Source: G963674505 sp964575975 (GTDB taxonomy: Bacteria; Desulfobacterota; Desulfobacteria; Desulfobacterales; SKZT01). From it: a stretch of DNA of 9,241 bases. Below the pieces are notes generated by a model. It was not told the origin of the DNA, did not search any database, and saw nothing but the letters and a program-made list of their open reading frames with translations. Made by a program: the position numbers and the translations under genes. Positions 1 to 6,677 of the stretch are shown piece by piece; position 1 is the first letter of the stretch; every line of letters starts with the position of its first letter. The stretch is taken from the NCBI GenBank assembly GCA_964575975.1, contig CAZNTU010000222.1, forward strand, positions 1-9,241, written 5' to 3'.

Positions 1-1239
1 GGCCGTTTCCCTGTTTTTGGACCGCATTCTCGATGCGACATGGAAATCGCCGAAATCGCCATTGGCGATTTCTTTCAATCGATTCTCGATTCTTTCCAGG
101 TCCGATTCGTCGATCTTGCCCTTATCGTCGATCGAAAAGCCGTCGAGCCGCTTCAAATCGGCGACTAGCACGGTTTCCGAACTCCCGCCGTCGTCGACCA
201 CGGAAAACGCGTAGCCCGCCAAAGGCCCGCCCAGCTTGTCCGGGGGAAGTTCGACCCGCGCGATGCATTCGGGAAGCGGGAAACCGGCCATGTGCTTCAG
301 CAGCGCGTCGAACGCCGGATCGCCGCAGGAGGCGAAGCGCGGTCGCGAATCGTCGTTCGGCAGGCCCCGTTCAAAAGTCTCCCGGGAAGCGGTCAGGGGA
401 GTCTTGTCCGGGATGCCGGGTATGTTGTTCATAATCATGGTTTCCAGGGATTCGTCAGGCAGGACCAGGCATCCTTTCGACTTCAAGTACTCGGACTCGA
501 AAAGGACCGAACGGATGAGCGCTAAAATCCTGTCGTGCCTTTGCTCGATCCGGTCGATTCGCCCGATCCTCTGCTCGAAAAACCGGTGCTTGACGTCCTC
601 CCTGTCGGTGCTTTTCAGCTTCCAGGTCCCGACCTCCACGAACCGGCACTCCTTTCCGGAATAGGTTCCCGCGAGGATTCTCGGATCGGCGTTCTTCAAT
701 CTTCGCACGATGTCCAACAGGGTGTCGTAAAAGAGGGTGAATATCACGGTCTGTTTGTACCTGCCCGCGGCGCCGATTCTCCGGTCCCTTTCCAAAACCT
801 CCAGGAGTTTTTTCATTTTCGACGACTGCCCCGCCAAGTCGGAGAGCCTTTCCAATATGTCCTCGAGGCTTCGCCTTTCCCATTCCAGATCGGCCGCTTC
901 CCTGTTTTTCGACAACACCGGAACGATGTCCCGGTCGTCCTCGCTCTCCTCGGCCAAGTCTTCCAGCTCCATCGGCGAGGACACCTCCGGTTCGGGGGCC
1001 TGCGACGCCAAGGTCTGGACCACCCGTTCAAGCCTTCTTGCAAGCGTCTCCCTTATGGCGTAAAGGCTGGAGGAGAACCGCAGCCGCAGGAACATCAGGT
1101 AGAATCCGACCATGGAGTTCGCCTTTTCCCCGCTTCCGGCGATTTGATTCGCGAGGCCTTTGCAGTATTCCTCCAGCTTCTCGTACACCTCTTTTTCCAG
1201 CTTGTTGAACTGCACTTTGGGAAGGGGCAGAATCTCGCG
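1..1239 (-). pseudogene. SNF2/PLD helicase, C-terminal part (3' segment, runs off window)
   Basis: This is the C-terminal part of a large SNF2-type helicase of an anti-phage locus. The frame is open from about 1239 to base 1 without a stop and continues beyond the window. It joins the upstream segment (1237-2321) only through a frameshift. Visible parts are a linker beginning EILPLPKVQFNKLEKEVYEK, then LRLRFSSSLYAIRETL, an acidic stretch, and the second RecA-like lobe (YKQTVIFTLFYDT, near 722-760). The motif VI-like sequence QRIGRIDRIEQRHD lies at about 528-570. VKHRFF runs directly into EQRIGRIDR, so the motif V region expected between them is absent; this looks like an in-frame deletion. 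The residue normally Gly in the RIGQ part of motif VI is Glu here. Motif V contacts ATP and DNA in this superfamily, so activity is doubtful even apart from the upstream breaks. Identification rests on motifs recalled from the family, not a search. Confidence 0.7.
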
Positions 1240-2321
1240 GTCGCAAGGTACAACGCGTTCGTCTTCGGCTTCAGCGTTTCTTCCACGAGCCGAAACAAGT
1301 TGTTGAACCTGGGTTCCGCGCGCAATCCGTGAGTCGGGTTGGATCGTCTGGCGTAGTGGGCTTCGTCCAGCAGGGCCAGGTCGAACGGCGCGGGCCGCTC
1401 CAGCACCGCCTTGTGTTCTTTTCGAACCAGAAGCCCCGTGGACACGATATTCAAGTCCGGCTCGAAAAGGTCGTCGTTCTTCGTGCTCGCCTCCTCCGGG
1501 AGCAGGAAATCGTGGCCGGGGCGGGAGTCGCCCCTCGACCTTGCGAACGGAAGGAAAAACTTGAAGGCCAGTTCCCTCTGCCATTGGGTAGTCAGGCTTG
1601 CGGGCTCGGCGATCAGAACGCGTCGGGCGAGCCCCGAAAGATAGAGCGAGCGAATGGCGAGACCCGCCTCGATGGTCTTTCCCAGGCCGACTTCGTCGCA
1701 CAACAGGTAGCTGTAGGGCCAGCTCTCGATCAGCCTCCGGGCCACGACTTCCTGATGGGGCCAGGGAGAGACGGGCGCGGTCGCCATTCCCACGTACTTT
1801 CCGCCGGGAAGCAACGGGCCGTCCTTGATCAGCGCGAACTTCAGCAGCTCCAGGGCGGACGGGGCGTCTTCTCCGTGTCGGGGGACGACGACGGAGCCGC
1901 CGATTTCCGTCAAGTCCGTTTTCGACTCCGCGATTTGGATCAGCTTCTCCCGGACCGCCTCGGGAAGGGTCAGCACCCGGAAATGGGGATTTTCGTTTTT
2001 CCAAAGCCGTTCGAAATCGGCGACGCCCCGCTCCACTCTCTTTTTGTTTTCCGGGTTCGCCCATTCGCAATGGACGTCGATGTTTTCGGCCTTCGCCACC
2101 AGCGAGCTTCGGGATTCGTTCAACGAGCCGCTCGCGTGGATGCGGTTTCCGTGCGCGTCCGCGAAGATCGCCCATTTCATGTGGACGTAGCCGTCCTCGA
2201 CGAAACGAGCAGGCACGGGCTTGCCCGTTTTTCCGTGGATGCGAAACCCCACGCGGATTTCGAGAATTTCGCGGGAGACCATCCTGGCGAGCAAATGGAC
2301 GCCGTTTCGCACGTCTTCCGG
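1237..2321 (-). pseudogene. PLD-SNF2 helicase, middle segment (PLD catalytic motif and first helicase lobe)
   Basis: This segment is open between the in-frame TGA at 2322-2324 and the frameshift near 1234-1245. Numbered from a possible GTG at 2312, it has a PLD-type motif HMK (44-46) followed by SGSLNES (61-67). It then has the SNF2 ATPase motifs: PWPHQ (183-187), Walker A DEVGLGKT (206-213), motif Ia VLIAEPASL with TTQWQREL, and the Walker B/DEAH box LLDEAH (314-319). Motif III starts as ALYLATA and breaks off. The ORF then continues as unrelated arginine- and serine-rich residues to a stop at 1095, which is an out-of-frame tail. The GTG at 2312 has GGAAG only 2 bases upstream, which is poor spacing. 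Homologous-looking sequence continues upstream in the same frame, so 2312 is probably not a natural start. Helicases of this kind sit next to DUF499 ATPases in defence loci and are thought to act on invading DNA. Confidence 0.72.
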
Positions 2322-2571
2322 TCAGGAACCGTAGTCTTCCAGCCGCTCTTTCAGCATTCGCCCGAGGGGTTCCGGGGATTCCCCCTTGTGGCAGGCTTCG
2401 AGGACGGTTTTCACGTCGACGGGGTCGAGGTCCGCTCCGACGATGAAGCGCGCCTTTCCGCTTTTGGCGACGAAGGCGGAAAAGCCTTGGGAGGCGATCG
2501 CCAGGGACGAGGAGCGAAAATAGCCCGCCACCCAGTCGTAGCGGAATGAATATCGTTCATCATATCGCCTG
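2322..2571 (-). pseudogene. PLD-SNF2 helicase, N-terminal PLD segment
   Basis: This is in the same reading frame as the middle helicase segment and separated from it by one TGA at 2322-2324. The peptide includes YDWVAGYFRSSSLAIASQGF and FIVGADLDP, typical of the first half of a phospholipase-D-like domain at the N-terminus of defence helicases. The next residues, ERLEDYGS-stop-PEDVRNGVHLL, read as one continuous domain interrupted by a point nonsense mutation. Upstream, the frame reaches a TGA at 2580-2582, inside the foreign insert. GTG at 2531 is the only in-frame start-like codon and has no convincing ribosome binding site. The true start is inferred to be the ATG at 6001, with the coding sequence split by the inserted R-M cassette: codon 17 is completed by base 2571 when the insert is removed. 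Confidence 0.65.
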
Positions 2572-2580
2572 TCGCTATCT
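2572..2580. repeat. 9-bp direct repeat, left copy (target-duplication-like)
   Basis: TCGCTATCT, identical to 5952-5960. The repeat does not extend on either side (preceded by G here and T at the other copy; followed by C here and G there). It sits at the switch from GC-rich helicase sequence to AT-rich insert. Deleting one copy and everything between restores the helicase frame, which is the main reason to treat it as an insertion scar. Confidence 0.7.
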
Positions 2581-2927
2581 CATCCTTTAAAATTTCGATT
2601 TTAATTGTAAAACCTCCCGGCTCTTGAAATTCAAACCAACACGTCGACAAGGGATGTTGAATGTGACAGTTAGATATTCCCCGCCATGCCGGCATGAAAA
2701 GTATCGAAAGCTTGATATTTTAACTGCATGGAATGGGGTTCCTGCGTTTGTTGGCCGACTGAAACCGAACTAAACATACATTGTCCGATTAGCCTCCTAA
2801 TGCCAGGACTGGCAAAATTTCGAGACCTGTGCAATCGAGCCAGCAGTTTCGGCATACGCTTAACCAAATTACGCTGGTTCAACAGCAAGCAACTTGAATC
2901 ATTGCCGGATTGAAACTTGATATTGTG
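2581..2927. other. Left end of insert, no confident gene
   Basis: This AT-rich stretch lies between the insertion scar and the R-M promoter. Two small overlapping ORFs exist: 2670-2888 on the minus strand (72 codons) and 2728-2913 on the plus strand (61 codons). Neither has a recognisable motif, a good ribosome binding site or a helix-turn-helix that would suggest an R-M controller protein. I see no terminal inverted repeat matching the other end of the insert. It may be a remnant of the donor locus. Confidence 0.4.
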
Positions 2928-2957
2928 TTGATTTTTTTTGGGGAATACGTATATATG
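2928..2957 (+). promoter_or_regulatory. Possible sigma-70-type promoter for the R-M operon
   Basis: TTGATT (2928-2933) and TATATG (2952-2957) are separated by 18 bases in an AT-rich stretch upstream of the endonuclease gene, on its strand. This would give a 5' leader of roughly 100 bases. It is a motif match only. No C-box-like operator repeats were recognised, so constitutive or methylation-responsive expression cannot be distinguished. Confidence 0.35.
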
Positions 2958-3055
2958 CTACAGTTTATCGGTCGTTAATACGGTAAGGTCCTCGTATCGA
3001 TTTGGATCAAGCATTCTCTTTCAATAACTTTCGCATGACGCCAATTGTTGAATTC

Positions 3056-3059
3056 GGAG
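3056..3059 (+). promoter_or_regulatory. Ribosome binding site of the endonuclease gene
   Basis: GGAG lies 7 bases before the ATG at 3067, which is good spacing and supports that start codon for the endonuclease gene. Confidence 0.6.
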
Positions 3060-3066
3060 ATCATTA

Positions 3067-4020
3067 ATGAACAAAAATAAAGTTCAAAACAGTTATTTCA
3101 ACAGACCAGAAGTCCATGGTGTTAAACTGAAAGCCTTGCTAAGAAGCGAAAAACTTCCTGCCGCTGATAAACCAATGGTTAAAACCGCCTTAGAAAAATA
3201 CGACGCATGGATAAATGAAATGAACTCGTTTCAAAGCGAAGGAGACGGCCTTTTGCAAGATCTGGTTCGCTCTGTAAACCAATATAAATTTTTTATTGAA
3301 TACGATCTTATTTATTGTAGCAAAGAAGACTTTTTATACAGATCCAAGGGGCAGACTAAACTTGACAACACGATTCTTGAAGAGTTTCTCCCGTGGTTGA
3401 TAGACAGGAGATTAGTGCCGGGCATAAAAAATATTCCAAGCGCTACTGGAGGGCCGCAAAAATCATTTTCGGGATTGTCGTTCGGGCCTTTCAGCATACC
3501 ATTAGCTGACGGCGGCATGAATTTCAAGGAAAAGGATCAAGACTTCACAATTGGCAGAAAGATTTTTTTAAAGGCAAGCCCAAATGAAACATTCGAAGGA
3601 AATGACATAATAAGCAAAGCCATAAATGTGGCATATTTTGTGGCGGAATTAAAGACCAACTTGGATAAAACTATGTTTCAAGAAGCAGCCGCGACATCTC
3701 ACGAACTAAAAACGAATGTCACAGGCTCAACTTATCTATTATTATGCGAATGGCTCGACATGCCGCCGATAGATACCAGACAAACCGACATAGACGAAGC
3801 AATCATTTTAAGAAAGGCCAAGCGATTACCGTCCAATCAAAGAAGCTCGTTTGCAACGAGTAAAGGCAGGAAGAAAAACAGAGATTCGTTTAAAATTTTT
3901 TTGGAAAAGAATCCATTAAGTATAGACTCGTTTAGAAGGCTAATTGAACATTTAAAGCATACCTTTCCGGAAAATCTTAAACCCGATGAAGCAACTGTTC
4001 TTCAAAGAGGTTATTTTTAA
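3067..4020 (+). CDS. Bpu10I-family type II restriction endonuclease
   Basis: This 317-residue protein is predicted to cleave DNA at a specific site unless the partner methyltransferase has protected it. The sequence resembles the Bpu10I restriction enzyme family as I recall it. The strongest stretch is residues 158-257: QDFTIGRKIFLKAS, then YFVAELKTNLDKTMFQEA, LLLCEWLDMPPID and TDIDEAIILRKAKRL. A PD-(D/E)xK-type active site is likely, with E194 and K196 (ELK) as the ExK pair and a preceding acidic residue such as D159; these assignments are inferred. The N-terminal 130 residues are more variable and include FLPWLIDRRLVPGIKN. The gene appears full length, starts from a well-placed GGAG, and its TAA directly precedes the ATG of the methyltransferase gene. 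Bpu10I itself uses two different endonuclease subunits, but only one such gene is present here. It lies in the AT-rich insert, so it was probably acquired horizontally. Confidence 0.75.
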   Translation: MNKNKVQNSYFNRPEVHGVKLKALLRSEKLPAADKPMVKTALEKYDAWINEMNSFQSEGDGLLQDLVRSVNQYKFFIEYDLIYCSKEDFLYRSKGQTKLDNTILEEFLPWLIDRRLVPGIKNIPSATGGPQKSFSGLSFGPFSIPLADGGMNFKEKDQDFTIGRKIFLKASPNETFEGNDIISKAINVAYFVAELKTNLDKTMFQEAAATSHELKTNVTGSTYLLLCEWLDMPPIDTRQTDIDEAIILRKAKRLPSNQRSSFATSKGRKKNRDSFKIFLEKNPLSIDSFRRLIEHLKHTFPENLKPDEATVLQRGYF

Positions 4021-5757
4021 ATGTCCTATAAGAACGAATATACCTTTATTGAACTTTTTGCCGGGGCTGGGGGGTTCTCGGTTGGATTGGAAATGGCCGG
4101 ATTCAGGAGAATTGCCGCCGTAGAAATAGACAGATGGGCATGTGAAACATTACGAGCAAACAGCAAAACAGGTTTAATAATCGAAAAAGATATATGCCAA
4201 ATATCCAATTCCGAGATAAAAACGCTTGAAATTCCCGACGTAATTGTCGGAGGTCCTCCTTGCCAAGGTTTTTCGGTCGCGGGTCCTTCACAATATGGGG
4301 TTGAAGATCCGAGAAACAATTTGTTCCTTCAATTCCTTCGATTTGTAGATCTGTTGCGCCCTATAATATGTGTAATCGAGAATGTTCCAAACATTTACAC
4401 TAAAAATCTAAAAGGCGGCATTACTGCAGCTTGTATTATAAAAGATTTATTCGGCGAACTTGGTTACAATACAATCAACCACACTTTTAACGCCGCCGAT
4501 TACGGGGTACCCCAATCGCGTAAACGCGCGTTTATCGTAGCCATGTTGAACGGCGGTTCGTTCAATGCTCCGACAAAAATTTGCAAAGAAGCTTGTAACC
4601 AGTTGCAGCTATTTGACGTAACGAGGCCTTATCTGACAGCTTGGGAAGCTTTGTCGGACCTTCCAGCAATCCATAGTTCCGAAGGCGAAGACGGTCTTGT
4701 GCCGTACGACAAACCTCCGGCAAATTCCTACCAAGAATTGATGCGAAAAGGCTCCGAGGGCGTCTATAATCATATTGCTATGCGGCACACTGAAAGGCTC
4801 GTCGAACGATTTAAGTCGATACCTGTCGGAAAGTCGCTAAAAGATGTATCGCTCGAGCATGGCCAAAAACAGAAATTTACAGGTAAAATTTCTAAAAAAC
4901 CATATAAAAGCAACAATCAAAGACTTGATCCGGATCAAGTTTGCCTTGCGATACCCGCATCTTTTCAGAGCAACTTCGTACATCCGTATCTTCACAGAAA
5001 CTTGACCGCCAGAGAAGCCGCGAGACTTATGTCTTTCCCGGACAATTATGTTTTTAAGGGAAAACGTACAACTATGAGTTGGGAGCCCTATCTTTCGCAG
5101 TACAATCAAATAGGAAACGCAGTTTGCCCGTTGCTCGCCAAGGCGGTTGGGGAATCTATTGCCCAGGCGCTTGATAACTATTCATTTGCATCGAAAAGAA
5201 AAAGAAATAAAATTTCCGAAAAATTAAAAACCTGGCTATATAAAACCGCACCCAAGAAATTTTCGTCAAAACATCTATTTATCGACAAGGATCCTTTGTT
5301 AAAGAATGAATTAAGTTTTTTGGGAGCGATATTGTTGAAAAATTTAGGTCTAAGCTTCAACGATGATCTGGTATTTTATAAGAATTTGCAAATTCCTTTT
5401 TATTATTTCCCCCTTGCATTGATAATTTCAACCAATCCTGAATGTAAAATCTGTGACAAACATTCGCCACCTTATGCAAACCACAATGGATTTATGCCTT
5501 TTTTAATAAGTAAAGATGAATTTGAAAGCCTCTCTATAAAACAAAAAGACAATGGCTTAGATTATCATTTACGATATTTTGATCGCCGCCCATACCAATG
5601 CGCGCATTATGTTGGTGAAATCTTGGAAAAAGCCGGGTTTGCAAAACTTTTAAACGATAAAAATCCACGAACTGGAAGATTTGTTAGAGGTATGGTCGTA
5701 GAAAAATTGCCTAATAATATTGAACGCCTTCGAGAAAAATTCAACGATGGAGAATAG
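4021..5757 (+). CDS. DNA (cytosine-5-)-methyltransferase with C-terminal extension
   Basis: This enzyme transfers a methyl group from S-adenosylmethionine to carbon 5 of cytosine in its recognition site, protecting host DNA from the endonuclease encoded just upstream. The conserved blocks are in order: motif I ELFAGAGGFS (11-20); motif IV GGPPCQGFS (77-85) with catalytic Cys81; motif VI ENV (120-122); motif VIII QSRKR (165-169); target-recognition region about 175-320; motif IX REAARLMSFPDNY (331-343); and motif X IGNAVCP (364-370). A usual enzyme of this class would end near residue 390. This one continues to 578 with an extension holding CKICDKH (475-481) and a second cysteine near 527, a domain I do not recognise. 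The ATG follows the endonuclease TAA with no gap, and a weak AGAGG about 11 bases upstream suggests translational coupling. All catalytic motifs are intact, so it is probably active. Confidence 0.92.
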   Translation: MSYKNEYTFIELFAGAGGFSVGLEMAGFRRIAAVEIDRWACETLRANSKTGLIIEKDICQISNSEIKTLEIPDVIVGGPPCQGFSVAGPSQYGVEDPRNNLFLQFLRFVDLLRPIICVIENVPNIYTKNLKGGITAACIIKDLFGELGYNTINHTFNAADYGVPQSRKRAFIVAMLNGGSFNAPTKICKEACNQLQLFDVTRPYLTAWEALSDLPAIHSSEGEDGLVPYDKPPANSYQELMRKGSEGVYNHIAMRHTERLVERFKSIPVGKSLKDVSLEHGQKQKFTGKISKKPYKSNNQRLDPDQVCLAIPASFQSNFVHPYLHRNLTAREAARLMSFPDNYVFKGKRTTMSWEPYLSQYNQIGNAVCPLLAKAVGESIAQALDNYSFASKRKRNKISEKLKTWLYKTAPKKFSSKHLFIDKDPLLKNELSFLGAILLKNLGLSFNDDLVFYKNLQIPFYYFPLALIISTNPECKICDKHSPPYANHNGFMPFLISKDEFESLSIKQKDNGLDYHLRYFDRRPYQCAHYVGEILEKAGFAKLLNDKNPRTGRFVRGMVVEKLPNNIERLREKFNDGE

Positions 5758-5951
5758 TTTATATTCATCATTCTTTATGTTGTTTAGTGCAATGCAAAGC
5801 GTTAATGGGAGTTTTTTTCATACCATGTTTTTTAGGGTGGATAAAGTCGATTTCTTCCCTGTATTCCTCCAGCCGGGACTTGCTAGCGTCTTTCGGTCTG
5901 TCCGACTTGATGCTTTGCGCCTTACTTGCCTTGAGTGCTTCCTTTGTGCGT
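5758..5951. other. Right end of insert, including a chimeric minus-strand open frame
   Basis: This stretch lies between the methyltransferase stop and the right 9-bp repeat. No clear hairpin terminator follows the methyltransferase gene; there is only a T-run at 5812-5818. On the minus strand the frame that starts at the helicase ATG (6001) stays open through the repeat and this stretch to a stop at 5768-5770. It gives a lysine-rich peptide (for example EEYREEIDFIHP) fused to the first 16-17 helicase residues. That peptide has no recognisable function and is probably an accident of the insertion, though it could be a fragment of a donor gene. Confidence 0.4.
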
Positions 5952-5960
5952 TCGCTATCT
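5952..5960. repeat. 9-bp direct repeat, right copy (target-duplication-like)
   Basis: TCGCTATCT, identical to 2572-2580. It falls inside codons 14-17 of the displaced helicase start and also contains part of the TAG stop of the DUF499 gene (5955-5957). Confidence 0.7.
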
Positions 5961-6001
5961 GGCGAAGCTGTCCCGGATGGATTCCAAGGTCGGCGTTTCA
6001 T
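5952..6001 (-). pseudogene. Helicase 5' stub (first 16-17 codons) cut off by the insert
   Basis: From the ATG at 6001 the minus strand reads MKRRPWNPSGTASPDS plus two bases. Joining base 5952 to base 2571 completes codon 17 (GAC). The frame then continues DRRYDERYSFRYDWVAGYF, matching exactly the frame of the PLD segment. The start overlaps the end of the DUF499 gene by 47 bases in another frame, as in a translationally coupled operon. The Shine-Dalgarno match is weak (a GGAA shortly upstream), which fits coupling to the upstream gene. Confidence 0.6.
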
Positions 6002-6452
6002 CGTTCCGGAAAAAATAGGAGACCAACCCGAGGAGCATCTCCTTTTTCAGTGCCGCTTCCGCCGGGATGATTTCCCCGTTGATCGTCGGCTCGAGGCTGG
6101 CGAAATACTTGCCGTTCTCGAACTTCAGGTACAGGGCCGAGTCGGCTATTTTCTCGAGAGCTTTCGCGACCTGCGGAGGGGTCATGCCCGGCGCGGAAAC
6201 GGAAAACAGCACGTCCGGCTCCGCGATTCCGAACAGGTTGGATTTGACCCCCTCGGAACGCCCCACCAGGCTGTGGAGAAAAACCGCGCGCCAGGTGTAC
6301 TCGTACAACGGGTAGCCTTCGGGATGGGGATTTTCCCGGTCCGCGAGCTGCGCCCGGCTGAGACCCGTTCCGACCGCCCCGGAATCCGGCCCGCCCACGT
6401 CCGCGTTCAACACCGCCAAAAGATCGCCCCCCTCTGTACGGTTGATGATTTC
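5955..6452 (-). pseudogene. DUF499 ATPase, 3' segment downstream of the IS
   Basis: This continues the DUF499-type ATPase beyond the IS element. It includes EIINRTEGGDLLAVLNADVG, RAQLADRENPHPEGYPLYEY, FLHSLVGRSEGVKSNLFGI and APGMTPPQVAKALEKI, then FASLEPTIN, all conserved-looking regions of these large proteins. After EPTIN it runs on for about 40 residues to LESIRDSFAR and a TAG at 5955-5957. With the 5' segment the visible protein would be only about 540 residues. Family members are, as I recall, around 900-1100 residues, so further internal material seems to be missing, possibly after EPTIN. The last 47 bases overlap the helicase start. Upstream, ATG-like codons near 6466-6473 would not give a natural start. 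Confidence 0.65.
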
Positions 6453-6475
6453 TGAGGTGCCCCCCATTGTCAAGA

Positions 6476-6488
6476 CAAAATTTGGACA
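6476..6488 (+). repeat. IS3 element inverted repeat core, left
   Basis: CAAAATTTGGACA, the exact reverse complement of 7851-7863 at the other end of the element. The outer bases of the two ends match only loosely. Confidence 0.75.
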
Positions 6489-6556
6489 AGTTTAGGTGGA
6501 TCCTCATCCTTAATTCTTAGATTGCGCCACCTCCTTTTTTTAACGCGGCCACGGTC

Positions 6557-6656
6557 NNNNNNNNNNNNNNNNNNNNNNNNNNNNNNNNNNNNNNNNNNNN
6601 NNNNNNNNNNNNNNNNNNNNNNNNNNNNNNNNNNNNNNNNNNNNNNNNNNNNNNNN
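6557..6656. other. Assembly gap of 100 N
   Basis: Exactly 100 unknown bases, the conventional size for a scaffold gap of unknown length. It lies inside the IS element, a typical place for a short-read assembly to break. DUF499 sequence on both sides supports the join but does not prove it. Confidence 0.98.
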
Positions 6657-6677
6657 GGTCCTGGGTGGTCGCGAAAG

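Larger units (their letters stand above)
2581..5951 (+). mobile_element. Inserted AT-rich restriction-modification cassette
   Basis: This is a 3371-bp block of visibly lower GC content whose genes are on the strand opposite to its neighbours. It is bounded by a perfect 9-bp direct repeat. It carries a restriction endonuclease gene and a cytosine methyltransferase gene, about 490 bp before them and 194 bp after them. I see no terminal inverted repeats at its two ends, and no transposase, integrase or resolvase inside. It may have been moved in trans, by a now-lost element, or by another recombination route. Insertion between codons 16 and 17 of the helicase gene would have inactivated that gene. 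The boundaries are inferred from the repeat, the base composition and the restored reading frame. Confidence 0.65.

Noticed and set aside
2322..2324. TGA read as an amino acid (alternative genetic code)
   Set aside because: Lesions include TAG, frameshifts, deletions and an IS, which points to gene decay; nothing else in the window supports recoding.
535..2549. Long plus-strand ORFs (535-1332 and 1329-2549)
   Set aside because: They lie antisense to the helicase, whose minus-strand frames carry clear PLD and SNF2 motifs. GC-rich codons give such shadow ORFs, and their translations show no domain.
1..2571. Classical DISARM assignment for the helicase
   Set aside because: The neighbour is a DUF499 ATPase rather than DrmA/DrmB, so the locus fits the DUF499/PLD-helicase type better; the cytosine methyltransferase belongs to the inserted R-M unit.
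2670..2913. Two small overlapping ORFs in the left end of the insert as a possible R-M controller
   Set aside because: Neither has a helix-turn-helix or a ribosome binding site, and each could be the shadow of the other.
5758..5830. Rho-independent terminator after the methyltransferase gene
   Set aside because: A T-run is present but I could not find a convincing GC-rich hairpin before it.
5787..6455. Plus-strand ORF of 222 codons
   Set aside because: Antisense to the DUF499 3' segment and spanning the insertion scar; no ribosome binding site or motif.
6495..6531. AGGTGG/CCACCT inverted pair near the left IS end as a terminator
   Set aside because: Only a 6-bp stem with a long loop, next to the assembly gap; too weak to call.
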